Positions 1-7,470 of a stretch of DNA of 64,000 nucleotides are shown here, piece by piece. The notes beneath the pieces were generated by a model. It was not told where the DNA came from. It searched no databases and worked only from the letters and a program-made list of their open reading frames with translations. How positions within the stretch are numbered: position 1 is the first letter of the stretch; each line of letters opens with the position of its first letter. Both the position numbers and the translations under genes were made by a program. Source of the stretch: Acidobacteriota bacterium (GTDB lineage Bacteria > Acidobacteriota > Terriglobia > Terriglobales > SCQP01); contig DAHVCP010000025.1 of NCBI GenBank assembly GCA_027314025.1, positions 62,001-126,000 on the forward strand, written 5' to 3'.

Positions 1-62
1 ACGGCGTCTCCATGGGCGAGGCTTCATGCATCGAAGCGTTTGGGACCGTACCTGAACGGCGG

Positions 63-68
63 TACAGT
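63..68 (+). promoter_or_regulatory. -10-like hexamer of sigma gene
   Basis: TACAGT ends 7 nt before the ATG at 76 and no Shine-Dalgarno sits between them. A start at the upstream ATG (40) would put this box inside the gene, so it favours 76 and a leaderless mRNA. Confidence 0.45.
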
Positions 69-75
69 GGTGGTA

Positions 76-801
76 ATGAACGCCCAAGAATCCACCTTCG
101 AGTTCACCGCGCCTGTCGCCACCGCGCGCGGTGAAGCCGAACTGGCGGCCCAGTTGCGCGCCGGTTCGGTGGACGCCTTCAACTACCTGATTGGCATCTA
201 TCACCAGCCCCTCTACCGGCTGGTGTTTCGGATGCTCGGCGACCCCGCGGACAGCGCGGACGCCTTGCAGGACATCTTCCTCAAGGTCTTCCGGGCCGCC
301 GCGCGATTCGAGGGCAAAAGCAGTCTCAAGACCTGGATTTATCGGATCGCGGTGCATGAAGCCAGCAATCACCGCCGCTGGTGGCGGCGCCACGCGCGGC
401 GCGAGAGTTCTCTCGACGTGGAACTGCCCGGGGGGAACTCCGCGGCGGATTTGTTGCCCGATCCCGCCGAATCCCCGCTGACGCAAGTGATGCGCGCCGA
501 GGGACAGCAGCGGCTGAGCGGCCTGATCGCCAATCTTGCCGAGCCGTATCGCACCGCCGTGCTGCTGCGCGACATGGAGGGCTTCGGCTATGAGGAAATG
601 GCCGAGATCCTCGGCGTGCGCATGGGCACGGTGAAGTCGCGCCTGACGCGGGGCCGCGAGCTGTTGCGCCGCCGCCTGATGGCGGATCGCGAGTTGTGCC
701 GGCAGCTCGGCGTTTCCTTGCCGGCCCCTTCCCCGTCGCGGCTGCCCGTCCCCGCGGTGCAAGGCGCGATGGACGGTCCCCCGCCGGGTGCCCAGCCATG
801 A
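76..801 (+). CDS. ECF-type RNA polymerase sigma factor
   Basis: Extracytoplasmic-function sigma factor of 241 residues that directs RNA polymerase to a stress or envelope regulon. Region 2 is visible near residues 35-110 (the core reads ALQDIFLKVFRAAARFEGKS, then a TWIYRIAVHEASNHRR segment). Region 4 lies near 155-210, with the helix-turn-helix EMAEILGVRMGTVKSRLTRG. The C-terminus is a short Pro-rich tail. Its stop overlaps the start of the zinc-finger anti-sigma gene (ATGA), so the two are translationally coupled, the usual arrangement for an ECF sigma factor and its inhibitor. An in-frame ATG at 40 would add 12 residues, but the -10-like box at 63-68 argues for 76. The regulon cannot be told from this window. 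Confidence 0.9.
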   Translation: MNAQESTFEFTAPVATARGEAELAAQLRAGSVDAFNYLIGIYHQPLYRLVFRMLGDPADSADALQDIFLKVFRAAARFEGKSSLKTWIYRIAVHEASNHRRWWRRHARRESSLDVELPGGNSAADLLPDPAESPLTQVMRAEGQQRLSGLIANLAEPYRTAVLLRDMEGFGYEEMAEILGVRMGTVKSRLTRGRELLRRRLMADRELCRQLGVSLPAPSPSRLPVPAVQGAMDGPPPGAQP

Positions 802-1451
802 CCTGTCACAGCGTCCGCCGTAAACTGTCGGGGTTCTTGGATGGCGAGTTGCCGCTCGCCGAGCGCTGTGCCCTCATCCGCCACTTGCAGGATTGCTCCG
901 CCTGCGCCACCCGCTTCCAGGCGTACCGCGCGATTGCCTCGGCGCTGGGCACGCTGCCCGCGGAACCCGCGCCGGCGGGCTTGGCCCTGCGCCTGCGCGT
1001 GTCCAGCTCCCATGCCGCCGCCCGCGGGGAATTTCTGGGCTATTGGCGCTGGCGGCTGGCCACCGCCGCGCGCGCGCTGGCGGTGCCCGCGACCGCGGGC
1101 ATGATGGGCGCGCTCTGCCTGTTCGCGTTCATGTACGGCTCGGTGGGACGCACGCTGGTCGCCAATGCGGCCGTCGCCGATGTTCCCCTTCCGCTCTCCT
1201 CGCCGGCGCGCATGGTGCGCCCCGCCGACGTCAACGTCAATGCGCCGGTGCTGGTGCTGGCCGACATTGATGCGCAGGGCCAGGCCGACGGCTACCGTAT
1301 CCTGTCCGGCCCGCGGAACCCAGCCGTCATTGCCCGCCTCAACGACGCCCTGCTGCTGACCGAATTTAGCCCCGCCGAGGTGCTGGGGGAACGCGTGCCG
1401 GGACGCCTAGTGATCAGCTATACCACGGTCAATGTCCGCGGCCGGGAGTGA
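798..1451 (+). CDS. membrane anti-sigma factor with zinc-finger (ZAS) domain
   Basis: Probable anti-sigma factor of 217 residues for the preceding ECF sigma. The N-terminal cytoplasmic ZAS motif is complete: Cys3, His29, Cys33 and Cys36 (H-x3-C-x2-C). One membrane helix follows at about residues 94-113. The rest should be extracytoplasmic, with no recognised catalytic motif. The ATG at 798 overlaps the sigma stop by 4 nt, so the two proteins should be made in a fixed ratio. In this family, signal sensing outside leads to release of the sigma factor by proteolysis or zinc-site oxidation. Which applies here is unknown. Confidence 0.88.
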   Translation: MTCHSVRRKLSGFLDGELPLAERCALIRHLQDCSACATRFQAYRAIASALGTLPAEPAPAGLALRLRVSSSHAAARGEFLGYWRWRLATAARALAVPATAGMMGALCLFAFMYGSVGRTLVANAAVADVPLPLSSPARMVRPADVNVNAPVLVLADIDAQGQADGYRILSGPRNPAVIARLNDALLLTEFSPAEVLGERVPGRLVISYTTVNVRGRE

Positions 1452-1538
1452 TCTGGTCCCGGCTGGCAGCAAAACCCCGCCGGCAAACGTTATACCTGAC
1501 GTGGCCGTTCGCCGCCCATGGGGGCCGTCCGGCCACGC

Positions 1539-1570
1539 GCGCGCCGGCCAACTGCCCTGAGCCGGCGCGC
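1539..1570. terminator. 10-bp inverted repeat between convergent genes
   Basis: GCGCGCCGGC at 1539-1548 pairs perfectly with GCCGGCGCGC at 1561-1570 around a 12-nt loop. It lies between the convergent anti-sigma and ASPIC genes. There is no T-run, so it may be a bidirectional Rho-assisted terminator or simply a structural repeat. Confidence 0.4.
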
Positions 1571-1596
1571 CACCGGATTCCGCCCCCCAGGGCCGC

Positions 1597-3333
1597 CTAA
1601 TCCACGATTCCCTTTCCCTCCACGATGCGGATATAGCGGTCCACCGGCAGCTTCGTGAACCGCTCCACCCGCCCCGACGGCTGCGGCCAGCGCACCTCCA
1701 GCCAGTCCACCCGCTCCGCGCGCCCGAGGCCCAGAATCATCCGCGGGTCATGCGCTGAAAGAAAGCTGGCGCCCGCCGTCTTCAGCCGCCACTGGTGCTG
1801 CCCCGCGTAGCCCCAGCGCACCCGCGCTCCGACCGCATCCCGGTTGCAGTCCGTTCCCACCAGCAGGATGCCCAGCCAGTGGTTCCGCGCTCCGTCGCCG
1901 CCGCAGACGTTGTGCAGCAGCAGCGGCGCGGCGCCATTGTTGTTGGCGATCGCGTCAATCCGGCCGTCGTTGTCGTAATCCCCCGTGGCCAGCCCGCGCG
2001 AGCCCCAGCGCCGCTGGAAGGCCGGCCCCGCATGGGCGCTGACGTCGGTGAAGCCGCCGTGCTGGTTGTTGTGGAACAGCAGCGGCTTCTCGTGGTAGTG
2101 GACGTCCAAGTCGTAGCTGCTGACCATGTCGTCCGGATGCCCGTCGGTTTGCAGGATGTCCAGCCAGCCGTCGTTGTCGTAGTCAATGAAGCGGATGCCC
2201 CAGCCGCTGCGCAGCTCCGTCGCCGCCCCGATGCCGGTAATCCCGCTGACGTCGGTGAAGGTTAGGTCGTGGTCATTGCGGTACAGCGCGAAGCGCTGGT
2301 GGTCAATGTTGTCCACGTAGAGATCCATCCAGCCGTCGTTGTCGTAATCGCCGGAGTCCACGCCCATCCCCGAGCGTGGGTTGCCTTCCTCGCTGTAGGC
2401 CACCCCGGCGCTGAATCCAATCTCCTCGAAATGCTTGCCGCCATGGTTCAGAAACAAATAGTTGGCCGAGGTGTCGTTGGAGACGAACAGGTCCAAAAAC
2501 CCGTCATTGTTGATGTCCGTCGCCACCACGCCGTGCGCCTTGCACAAATGGTCGCCGATGCCCAGCAGATGCCCGGTCTCGGTGAAGGTTCCGTCGCCGT
2601 TGTTGCGGTAGAGCTTGCTGGGCCGGCCCTCGAAGACGCGGGGAATGCAAAAATAACGCTTGCCCAGCTTGTTGTCGCCGCAGAACACCTTGTTGTTCTT
2701 GCTGTATTTGACGAAGCTGCAAACGAACAGGTCCAGCTTGCCGTCGTTGTCGTAATCAAACCACGCCGCCGAGGTGGACCAGTTGGGGTCCGCCAGCCCG
2801 GCGTTCTCGGTCACGTCGGTAAAGGTCCCATTGCCGTTGTTGTGATAAAGGATGTTGTGCCCGTAGCCGGTCACGTACATGTCCGGGTAGCCGTCGCCGT
2901 CGTAATCCCCCACGGCCACTCCCATGCCGAACGTGACGCCGCCCAACACGCCGGCCTTGGCGGTGACGTCGGTGAACGTGCCGTCCCGGTTGTTCTTGTA
3001 AAGGCCGTTATGCGGCGGATGCACCGGATCGAAAAAGTCGCAGCGCCCGGTGTTGACCAGGAAGATGTCCATCCAGCCGTCGTTGTCGTAGTCCAGGAAG
3101 GCGCAGCCCGAGCCCACCGTTTCCGGCAAATACCGCATCGGCGACAGGGCGTTATCATGCACCCAGTGGATGCCGCTTTGCGCGGCCGGCACGGTGAGAA
3201 ACACCGGTCCCGCCGGCGCCGCCGCGCCGGCGGCGGGAGTCAACATCCTGCGCGCCCAAGGCGCGGAATAGGGCAGCGCCAGCGCCGAAGCGCCCAAACC
3301 GCCCAGAAATTTTCGTCGGGAGAAAGTGGACAC
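1597..3333 (-). CDS. Tat-exported FG-GAP/ASPIC (UnbV) repeat protein
   Basis: Secreted beta-propeller protein of 578 residues, CRTAC1-like. The N-terminus has a twin-arginine signal (SRRKFLGGLG, then a hydrophobic Ala-rich stretch), so it should be exported folded. At least seven calcium-binding DxDxDG repeats of the FG-GAP/VCBS type follow (for example DYDNDGWMDIF, DYDGDGYPDMY, DINNDGFLDLF, DYDNDGRIDAI). The last 90 or so residues form an ASPIC/UnbV module (GARVRWGYAG, then LGLGRAERVDWLEVRWP). The start is a GTG. A TATAAT lies 17 nt upstream with no clear ribosome-binding site. These proteins are very common in Acidobacteriota, but their substrates are unknown. A second, much larger ASPIC protein is at 44808. 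Confidence 0.88.
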   Translation of the reverse strand: MSTFSRRKFLGGLGASALALPYSAPWARRMLTPAAGAAAPAGPVFLTVPAAQSGIHWVHDNALSPMRYLPETVGSGCAFLDYDNDGWMDIFLVNTGRCDFFDPVHPPHNGLYKNNRDGTFTDVTAKAGVLGGVTFGMGVAVGDYDGDGYPDMYVTGYGHNILYHNNGNGTFTDVTENAGLADPNWSTSAAWFDYDNDGKLDLFVCSFVKYSKNNKVFCGDNKLGKRYFCIPRVFEGRPSKLYRNNGDGTFTETGHLLGIGDHLCKAHGVVATDINNDGFLDLFVSNDTSANYLFLNHGGKHFEEIGFSAGVAYSEEGNPRSGMGVDSGDYDNDGWMDLYVDNIDHQRFALYRNDHDLTFTDVSGITGIGAATELRSGWGIRFIDYDNDGWLDILQTDGHPDDMVSSYDLDVHYHEKPLLFHNNQHGGFTDVSAHAGPAFQRRWGSRGLATGDYDNDGRIDAIANNNGAAPLLLHNVCGGDGARNHWLGILLVGTDCNRDAVGARVRWGYAGQHQWRLKTAGASFLSAHDPRMILGLGRAERVDWLEVRWPQPSGRVERFTKLPVDRYIRIVEGKGIVD

Positions 3334-3635
3334 GGCCGGAATGTGCCTGGATTATATCAATCCTCGGCCGCCGCAATCGAGAACTACGGCCCGCTTGCCG
3401 CGCGCCGAGCGTGAGCTTCTCCTTCCCCGCTCCGCCTCCCGGTCCGCCCGGCGCCGGCCGCCGCGCGGGGGAATTTGCGCCGCCACGATGCCAGGTGCTT
3501 CCCGCCTGCCTCCGCGACAAGCGGCGAAGCGGAATGCCCATGGTCCGCTCCCACGACGCGGGGCCGTCCCTTGAGCCGCCCGCTAGCCGACCACGCTATC
3601 CTGAACCCTGAGACTGCCTTAGTCCTGCTGCCGCC
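3334..3635. other. intergenic region between divergent ASPIC and ATP synthase genes
   Basis: No gene is supported here. On the minus strand TATAAT at 3356-3351 is a good -10 box for the ASPIC gene. On the plus strand TATCCT near 3597-3602, about 34 nt before the GTG at 3636, may serve the ATP synthase genes. The rest is GC-rich filler. Confidence 0.5.
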
Positions 3636-3884
3636 GTGCCCACCCTGCCGCCCCCACCGCCGACCGATCCCGAGCGCAAAAAATCGGCTTGGTATCTGCT
3701 GGCCGAGTACAGCAGCCTGGCGATCATGATGCCCGCTTCCGCCGTGGTCGGCTACCTGATCGGCGCCGGCCTGGACGACTGGCTCCGCACCGGCCGCTTG
3801 TTCACCATCATTTTCGTGGTGCTGGGCATCGGCGCGGGTTTTTTGGAATTGGTTCGCGTGCTGGCGCGCACCAGTTCCCAGTAG
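3636..3884 (+). CDS. AtpZ/AtpI-like small membrane protein
   Basis: An 82-residue protein with two predicted membrane helices (about residues 24-46 and 52-75). The first contains the Gly-rich turn VVGYLIGAGLDDWL that is typical of the AtpZ/AtpI family encoded ahead of F0 genes. In that family the protein is linked to ATP synthase assembly or to magnesium or calcium uptake for it. The start is a GTG. The next gene begins 4 nt after the stop, so it is the first gene of the atp cluster. I keep the name generic because the family's functions are debated. Confidence 0.75.
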   Translation: MPTLPPPPPTDPERKKSAWYLLAEYSSLAIMMPASAVVGYLIGAGLDDWLRTGRLFTIIFVVLGIGAGFLELVRVLARTSSQ

Positions 3885-3888
3885 GTCC

Positions 3889-4449
3889 ATGTCCGCGCGA
3901 CCGCCGCACTCCGGCCCGCCCGCATTGCCAGCGCCCGGCCCCGCGCCGGCCGCCGGAGCGGCCGCGCCGAGTCCAGCAACTGCCTGGGCCGGCAATCCCC
4001 ATGCCGAGGATCGCCGCATGGATCGCTGGGTTCTGGCCTGTTCCCTCGCCGGCACGGCCGCCGCCGCGCTGGCCTATGGCTCCGCCTGGGCGCTAGGCTT
4101 CGCCTTAGGCGCGGCCCTTAGCTGGATGAATTTGCGCCTGATTCGCGCCGGCGTGGACGCCTTGGGCCGCGCCGCCCGTGCCGGGTCGGCCAGCCGCGGC
4201 CGCCGTGCCGGCCGCTGGCGCTGGTGGCTGGGCCTGGCCCTGGCGGCAAGCGGGCTATATGGTATATTTGTCGTGCACTGGCTGCCTTGGCGGGCGGTAC
4301 TGGCTGGCCTGTTCGCCATGTTCGCCGGCGTGTTCTTATTTGCAATTGCCGAGTTGCTGCGACCGGCGACGGCACCATCCACCGGCCTCAGCCCTGCGCC
4401 CCGAGCGGGCGCGGACCCCGAGACCGATTCCACCGCCCCGGAGCCCTAG
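3889..4449 (+). CDS. ATP synthase subunit I-like membrane protein
   Basis: A 186-residue protein with four predicted membrane helices after a Pro/Ala-rich N-terminus. The first pair spans roughly residues 45-90 and contains GAALSWMNLRLI. The second pair spans 112-165. This is the layout of AtpI (ATP_synt_I), which helps assemble the c-ring and is not part of the finished enzyme. The N-terminal 43 residues have low complexity, and the ATG at 4018 (MDRWVLACSL) is a credible alternative start. It sits 18 bp before atpB. Confidence 0.75.
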   Translation: MSARPPHSGPPALPAPGPAPAAGAAAPSPATAWAGNPHAEDRRMDRWVLACSLAGTAAAALAYGSAWALGFALGAALSWMNLRLIRAGVDALGRAARAGSASRGRRAGRWRWWLGLALAASGLYGIFVVHWLPWRAVLAGLFAMFAGVFLFAIAELLRPATAPSTGLSPAPRAGADPETDSTAPEP

Positions 4450-4467
4450 CCCTTACCCGGCGCCGCG

Positions 4468-5190
4468 ATGAAAGAACTCTGGTTCACCCGCATCTTCAAC
4501 CACGCCTTCGGCCCCGCCGCCGTGGCGCTGCGCCATTGGCTGCACCTGCCCGCCGCCAATCCGCCGATCCCCGCCCATCTCGCCATGGAGATCCTGGTGG
4601 CGGCGGTGCTGGCCGTGCTGGGCACCGCGATCGGCCTGACGCTATCGCTGGATTCGCCGCGCTTTTGGCAACATCTTTTCGAATGGCTGTGGGGCGGCCT
4701 GGGCCAACACGCCGAGGAGATTATCGGGCACGGCAGCGAGCGCTTCCTGCGGTTCCTGTTTACGCTCTCCGTCTTCATCTTCCTCGGCAACCTTCTCGGC
4801 CTTCTGCCCGGCTTCATGTCGCCCACCGCCAGCGCCTCGGTGCCGCTGGGCCTGGCGATCATCGTCTTCATTTACTATCACGCCCACGGCATCCGGAAGC
4901 AGGGCGTACCCCGCTATCTCAAGTCCTTCGCCGGTCCAATGCCCTTATTGGCGCCGCTCATGGTGCCGGTGGAGGTGATCAGCCATTTCGCCCGCATGCT
5001 GTCGTTGACGGCGCGTTTATACGCCAATATGCTGGCCGGCGATTACGTCATCATCACCATGACCGCGCTGTTTCCCTTGGCCGGTTCGGTGTTCATGGGC
5101 TTGCACGTCTTCGAAGCGCTGTTGCAGGCCTACATCTTCGTTCTGCTGGCCATCGTGTATCTGGCCGGCGCCGTGGCCGAGGAGCACTGA
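4468..5190 (+). CDS. atpB: ATP synthase F0 subunit a
   Basis: Membrane subunit a (240 residues) that forms the proton or sodium half-channels against the c-ring. The essential arginine lies in the diagnostic segment LSLTARLYANMLAGD (Arg183, equivalent to Arg210 of Escherichia coli). The last-helix glutamine is in EALLQAYIFVLLAIVYL (Gln220). Five to six helices are evident and the length is normal. It follows the atpI-like gene by 18 bp and precedes atpE by 121 bp. The genes for b, delta, alpha, gamma, beta and epsilon do not follow, so the operon is split. Confidence 0.96.
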   Translation: MKELWFTRIFNHAFGPAAVALRHWLHLPAANPPIPAHLAMEILVAAVLAVLGTAIGLTLSLDSPRFWQHLFEWLWGGLGQHAEEIIGHGSERFLRFLFTLSVFIFLGNLLGLLPGFMSPTASASVPLGLAIIVFIYYHAHGIRKQGVPRYLKSFAGPMPLLAPLMVPVEVISHFARMLSLTARLYANMLAGDYVIITMTALFPLAGSVFMGLHVFEALLQAYIFVLLAIVYLAGAVAEEH

Positions 5191-5311
5191 TCCCCGGCAA
5201 CGGCACGATGGCGCAACGAGTTTGCAGCACCCGTTTGGCGTGAGCCACCGGACCCCCAGGCCCGGAGCGGAACCACCTCCCAAGCGGCATTCATTCAGGA
5301 GCCCATATAGC

Positions 5312-5632
5312 ATGCGACGTAGACTCTTCCAACTCTCCACGGCGATCGCCGCTTTGCTCGCCGCCACTCCGTTGCTGGCGCAAGCCGCACCCGCGGCCGC
5401 CACCCACTATAGCCCCGTCACCTGGGCGGGCCCGTTGGCCGCGGTCATCGGCCTCGGCATCGCCGCCGGCCTTTGCGGCATCGGCCAAGGCCATGCCGCC
5501 GCCGCCGCCGCCGAGGGCGCCGCGCGCAACCCCGGGGCTTGGAACAATATCCGTTTCGCCCTCATCCTGGGCCTGGTGTTCATCGAGTCGTTGACGCTTT
5601 ATGTGTTCGTCATGGCCTTCATCAAAACCTAA
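5312..5632 (+). CDS. atpE: ATP synthase F0 subunit c with signal peptide
   Basis: The 106-residue c-ring subunit. A cleavable-looking signal peptide (about residues 1-25, ending LLAQA) precedes the two-helix hairpin, which makes it longer than most c subunits. The polar loop is EGAARNPGAWNNIR. The ion-binding carboxylate is Glu92 in LVFIESLTLYVFVMAF, and the first helix has GIGQG with Gln59. AGGA at 5297-5300 serves as ribosome-binding site for the ATG at 5312. A hairpin with a T-tract lies 27 bp after the stop, so the F0 cluster ends here. Confidence 0.95.
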   Translation: MRRRLFQLSTAIAALLAATPLLAQAAPAAATHYSPVTWAGPLAAVIGLGIAAGLCGIGQGHAAAAAAEGAARNPGAWNNIRFALILGLVFIESLTLYVFVMAFIKT

Positions 5633-5659
5633 CGCGCGGCATCATCCGCGCCATTCCCC

Positions 5660-5690
5660 GGGGCGACCGCCAAGCGCGGCCGCCCCTTTT
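5660..5690 (+). terminator. intrinsic terminator of the F0 operon
   Basis: Stem GGGGCG-A-CCGC, loop CAAGC, return GCGG-C-CGCCCC, followed directly by TTTTGTTT. One internal A-C mismatch. It is the clearest Rho-independent terminator in the window and closes the atpE transcript. Confidence 0.85.
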
Positions 5691-5694
5691 GTTT

Positions 5695-5957
5695 GCCGGC
5701 GGAATGGGCGCGCTGTCCAGCCAACGCCCCCCCGGTACGTTACCGTACCGGGCCGCATCCACGCGAAAAAAACCGGCCGCCGTTTCCTCTTTCCGCCCGC
5801 AACCCGCAGGTGGTGATATATGGCGTTTTATCCGGCGCGGTGGCGGCGCGGCGCGGCGGTTGCGGCCGCTGATCGCGGCGCGCGGGGTTGACACGCCCCG
5901 GGGCCGGTTTGCCAGGCTGGGACCAGAACCAAATCACACGAGAGGAGTGGTAATCCG
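5695..5957. other. leader region before broken secreted-protein gene
   Basis: No gene. It holds a 9-bp inverted repeat, CCCGGTACG-TTAC-CGTACCGGG (5731-5752), that could be an operator or a cruciform. A perfect TTGACA at 5888-5893 has no convincing -10 at 17-18 bp. AGAGGAG at 5940-5946 is a strong ribosome-binding site for the ATG at 5958. Confidence 0.5.
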
Positions 5958-6338
5958 ATGAAACCGAAATATCTCGCAGGTGCATCCGCCCTGGCTCTGG
6001 AGATGGTGACGGCGGCGGCGGCCGGGGTCCCGGCTCAGCCGGTTCGGCAATACGCTGCCGCGCGGCAACAGCAGAAGCAGCAACCGGGCCAGACGGGGGC
6101 AACGCCCGGCCAACCGCCCGCCGCGGCCACGGTGAAGACCGGCACGTTCGTTGGCCGGGTGATGAAATTGCAAAACGGCCGGTACGCCCTCATCACCGGC
6201 AAGAACGGCGGCGGCTACGCTGGCCATTTTCTCAGCGGAACCGGCTTCAAGAAATAAGTGGGCAAGCAGGTGCAGGTCAAGGGCCGTCTCAATCTGTCCA
6301 CGAACACCGTCGCCGTCACCTCCATTCACGCCGCCTAA
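5958..6338 (+). pseudogene. small secreted protein (DUF5818-like) broken by an in-frame TAA
   Basis: The intact reading frame would encode about 126 residues: a signal peptide, a Gln/Pro/Ala-rich linker, then a small beta domain beginning TGTFVGRVMKLQNGRYALI. TAA at 6255-6257 cuts it at residue 99, immediately after GTGFKK. The same frame continues without a gap as VGKQVQVKGRLNLSTNTVAV and ends ITSIHAA-like at TAA 6336-6338. That continuation is the expected second half of the domain (GKxVxVxGxLxxxTNTxxVTSI), so the break is a nonsense mutation and not the natural end. The codon was probably Tyr (TAC/TAT). The strong ribosome-binding site is intact. The family resemblance is from memory of acidobacterial proteins; the interruption is seen directly. 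Confidence 0.7.
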
Positions 6339-6426
6339 TCCCGCGGCCCAGCCCGCCGCCCGCGGCCCGGCCGCGGGCGGCGCCCTTCCTGCTCCCCGCC
6401 GGCCCGGGCGCGCCGACCCGCAACGT

Positions 6427-6432
6427 TACAAT
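6427..6432 (+). promoter_or_regulatory. -10 hexamer of ypdA
   Basis: TACAAT ends 6 nt before the ypdA ATG and there is no Shine-Dalgarno. Transcription would begin at or next to the start codon, giving a leaderless mRNA. Confidence 0.55.
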
Positions 6433-6438
6433 TGAGAA

Positions 6439-7452
6439 ATGGAATGCTGGGATCTGGCGATTGTCGGCGGCGGCCCCACCGGTTTGGCCTGCGCCATCGA
6501 GGCGCGGAAGGCCGGCTTGCGGGCCGTGGTGTTGGAAAAAGGCTGCGTGGTCAATTCCATCTACAACTACCCCACGCAGATGGTTTTCTTCACCACCCCG
6601 GAACTGCTGGAGATCGGCCAAATCCCCATGACCACCGCCGGCGCCAAGCCCACGCGCATGGAGGCGCTGGAGTATTACCGCAAAGTCGCGGCGCATTACC
6701 AACTCCGCATTCACTCGTATGAGCTGGTGAACCGCGTCGAACGCGACGGCGCGCGCTTTCGTCTCCGCACCACGCAGCGCACCGGCGAGCCCGCCGAATA
6801 CCGTGCCGATAACGTGGTCCTCGCCACCGGCTACTACGACCTCTACAACCATCTGAATATTCCCGGCGAAGACCTGCCGCACGTTCTTCATTACTACAAG
6901 GAAGCCCATCCCTACACCCGCCTGCCCGTGGCCGTCATCGGCGGCAAGAACTCCGCCGTGGACGCGGCCTTGGATCTCTATCGCCACGGCGCGCAGGTCA
7001 CGTTGATTCACCGCCATCCGGAGCTGTCGCCGAGCATCAAGTATTGGGTTCGGCCGGATATCGAAAACCGCCTGAAGGCCGGGCAGATCGCCGCCCGCAT
7101 GGACCACGAGGTGCTGGAGATTCTGCCCGCCGCCGTCAAGATCCGCCGCCGCGGCACGCCAACCATCGAGGTGCTTCCCGCCGAGTTCGTCTTCGCCCTC
7201 ATCGGCTACCATCCCGACTACGAGTTTCTCCGCGCCGCCGGCGTCAACTTCGATTCCAAGACCGGCCGCCCGGTCTGCGATCCGGAGTGCTATGAAACGG
7301 ATGTCCCCGGTCTTTACCTGGGCGGGGTCATTATCGCCGGCCCGAACACCGGCGAGATCTTCATCGAAAACGGGCGCTTTCATGGGCAGGTGATCGTCGC
7401 CGATATTTTGCAGAAGCGCGCCGCCGCGTCCCTGGCGGGCACACCCGCCTAA
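6439..7452 (+). CDS. ypdA: YpdA-type bacillithiol disulfide reductase
   Basis: FAD/NADPH flavoprotein of 337 residues, thioredoxin-reductase fold. In Firmicutes, YpdA reduces oxidised bacillithiol with NADPH. The N-terminal FAD site is VGGGPTGLACAIEA. Family-specific segments follow: VVNSIYNYPTQMVFF, LATGYY, the NADPH site VIGGKNSAVDAALDLYRHG, then FALIGYHPDYEFL and the C-terminal IFIENGRFHGQ. There is no CxxC, as expected. The residue after the FAD-site Pro is Thr14, where Staphylococcus aureus YpdA has the functionally important Cys14. larC follows 18 bp downstream. Its presence suggests that this organism makes bacillithiol or a related thiol. Confidence 0.88.
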   Translation: MECWDLAIVGGGPTGLACAIEARKAGLRAVVLEKGCVVNSIYNYPTQMVFFTTPELLEIGQIPMTTAGAKPTRMEALEYYRKVAAHYQLRIHSYELVNRVERDGARFRLRTTQRTGEPAEYRADNVVLATGYYDLYNHLNIPGEDLPHVLHYYKEAHPYTRLPVAVIGGKNSAVDAALDLYRHGAQVTLIHRHPELSPSIKYWVRPDIENRLKAGQIAARMDHEVLEILPAAVKIRRRGTPTIEVLPAEFVFALIGYHPDYEFLRAAGVNFDSKTGRPVCDPECYETDVPGLYLGGVIIAGPNTGEIFIENGRFHGQVIVADILQKRAAASLAGTPA

Positions 7453-7470
7453 CCGGCGCCGGTCTCCGCC

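Noticed and set aside
5222-5311. 30-residue N-terminal extension of atpE
   Set aside because: AGGA at 5297-5300 and the signal peptide starting MRRRLFQLSTAI define the ATG at 5312.
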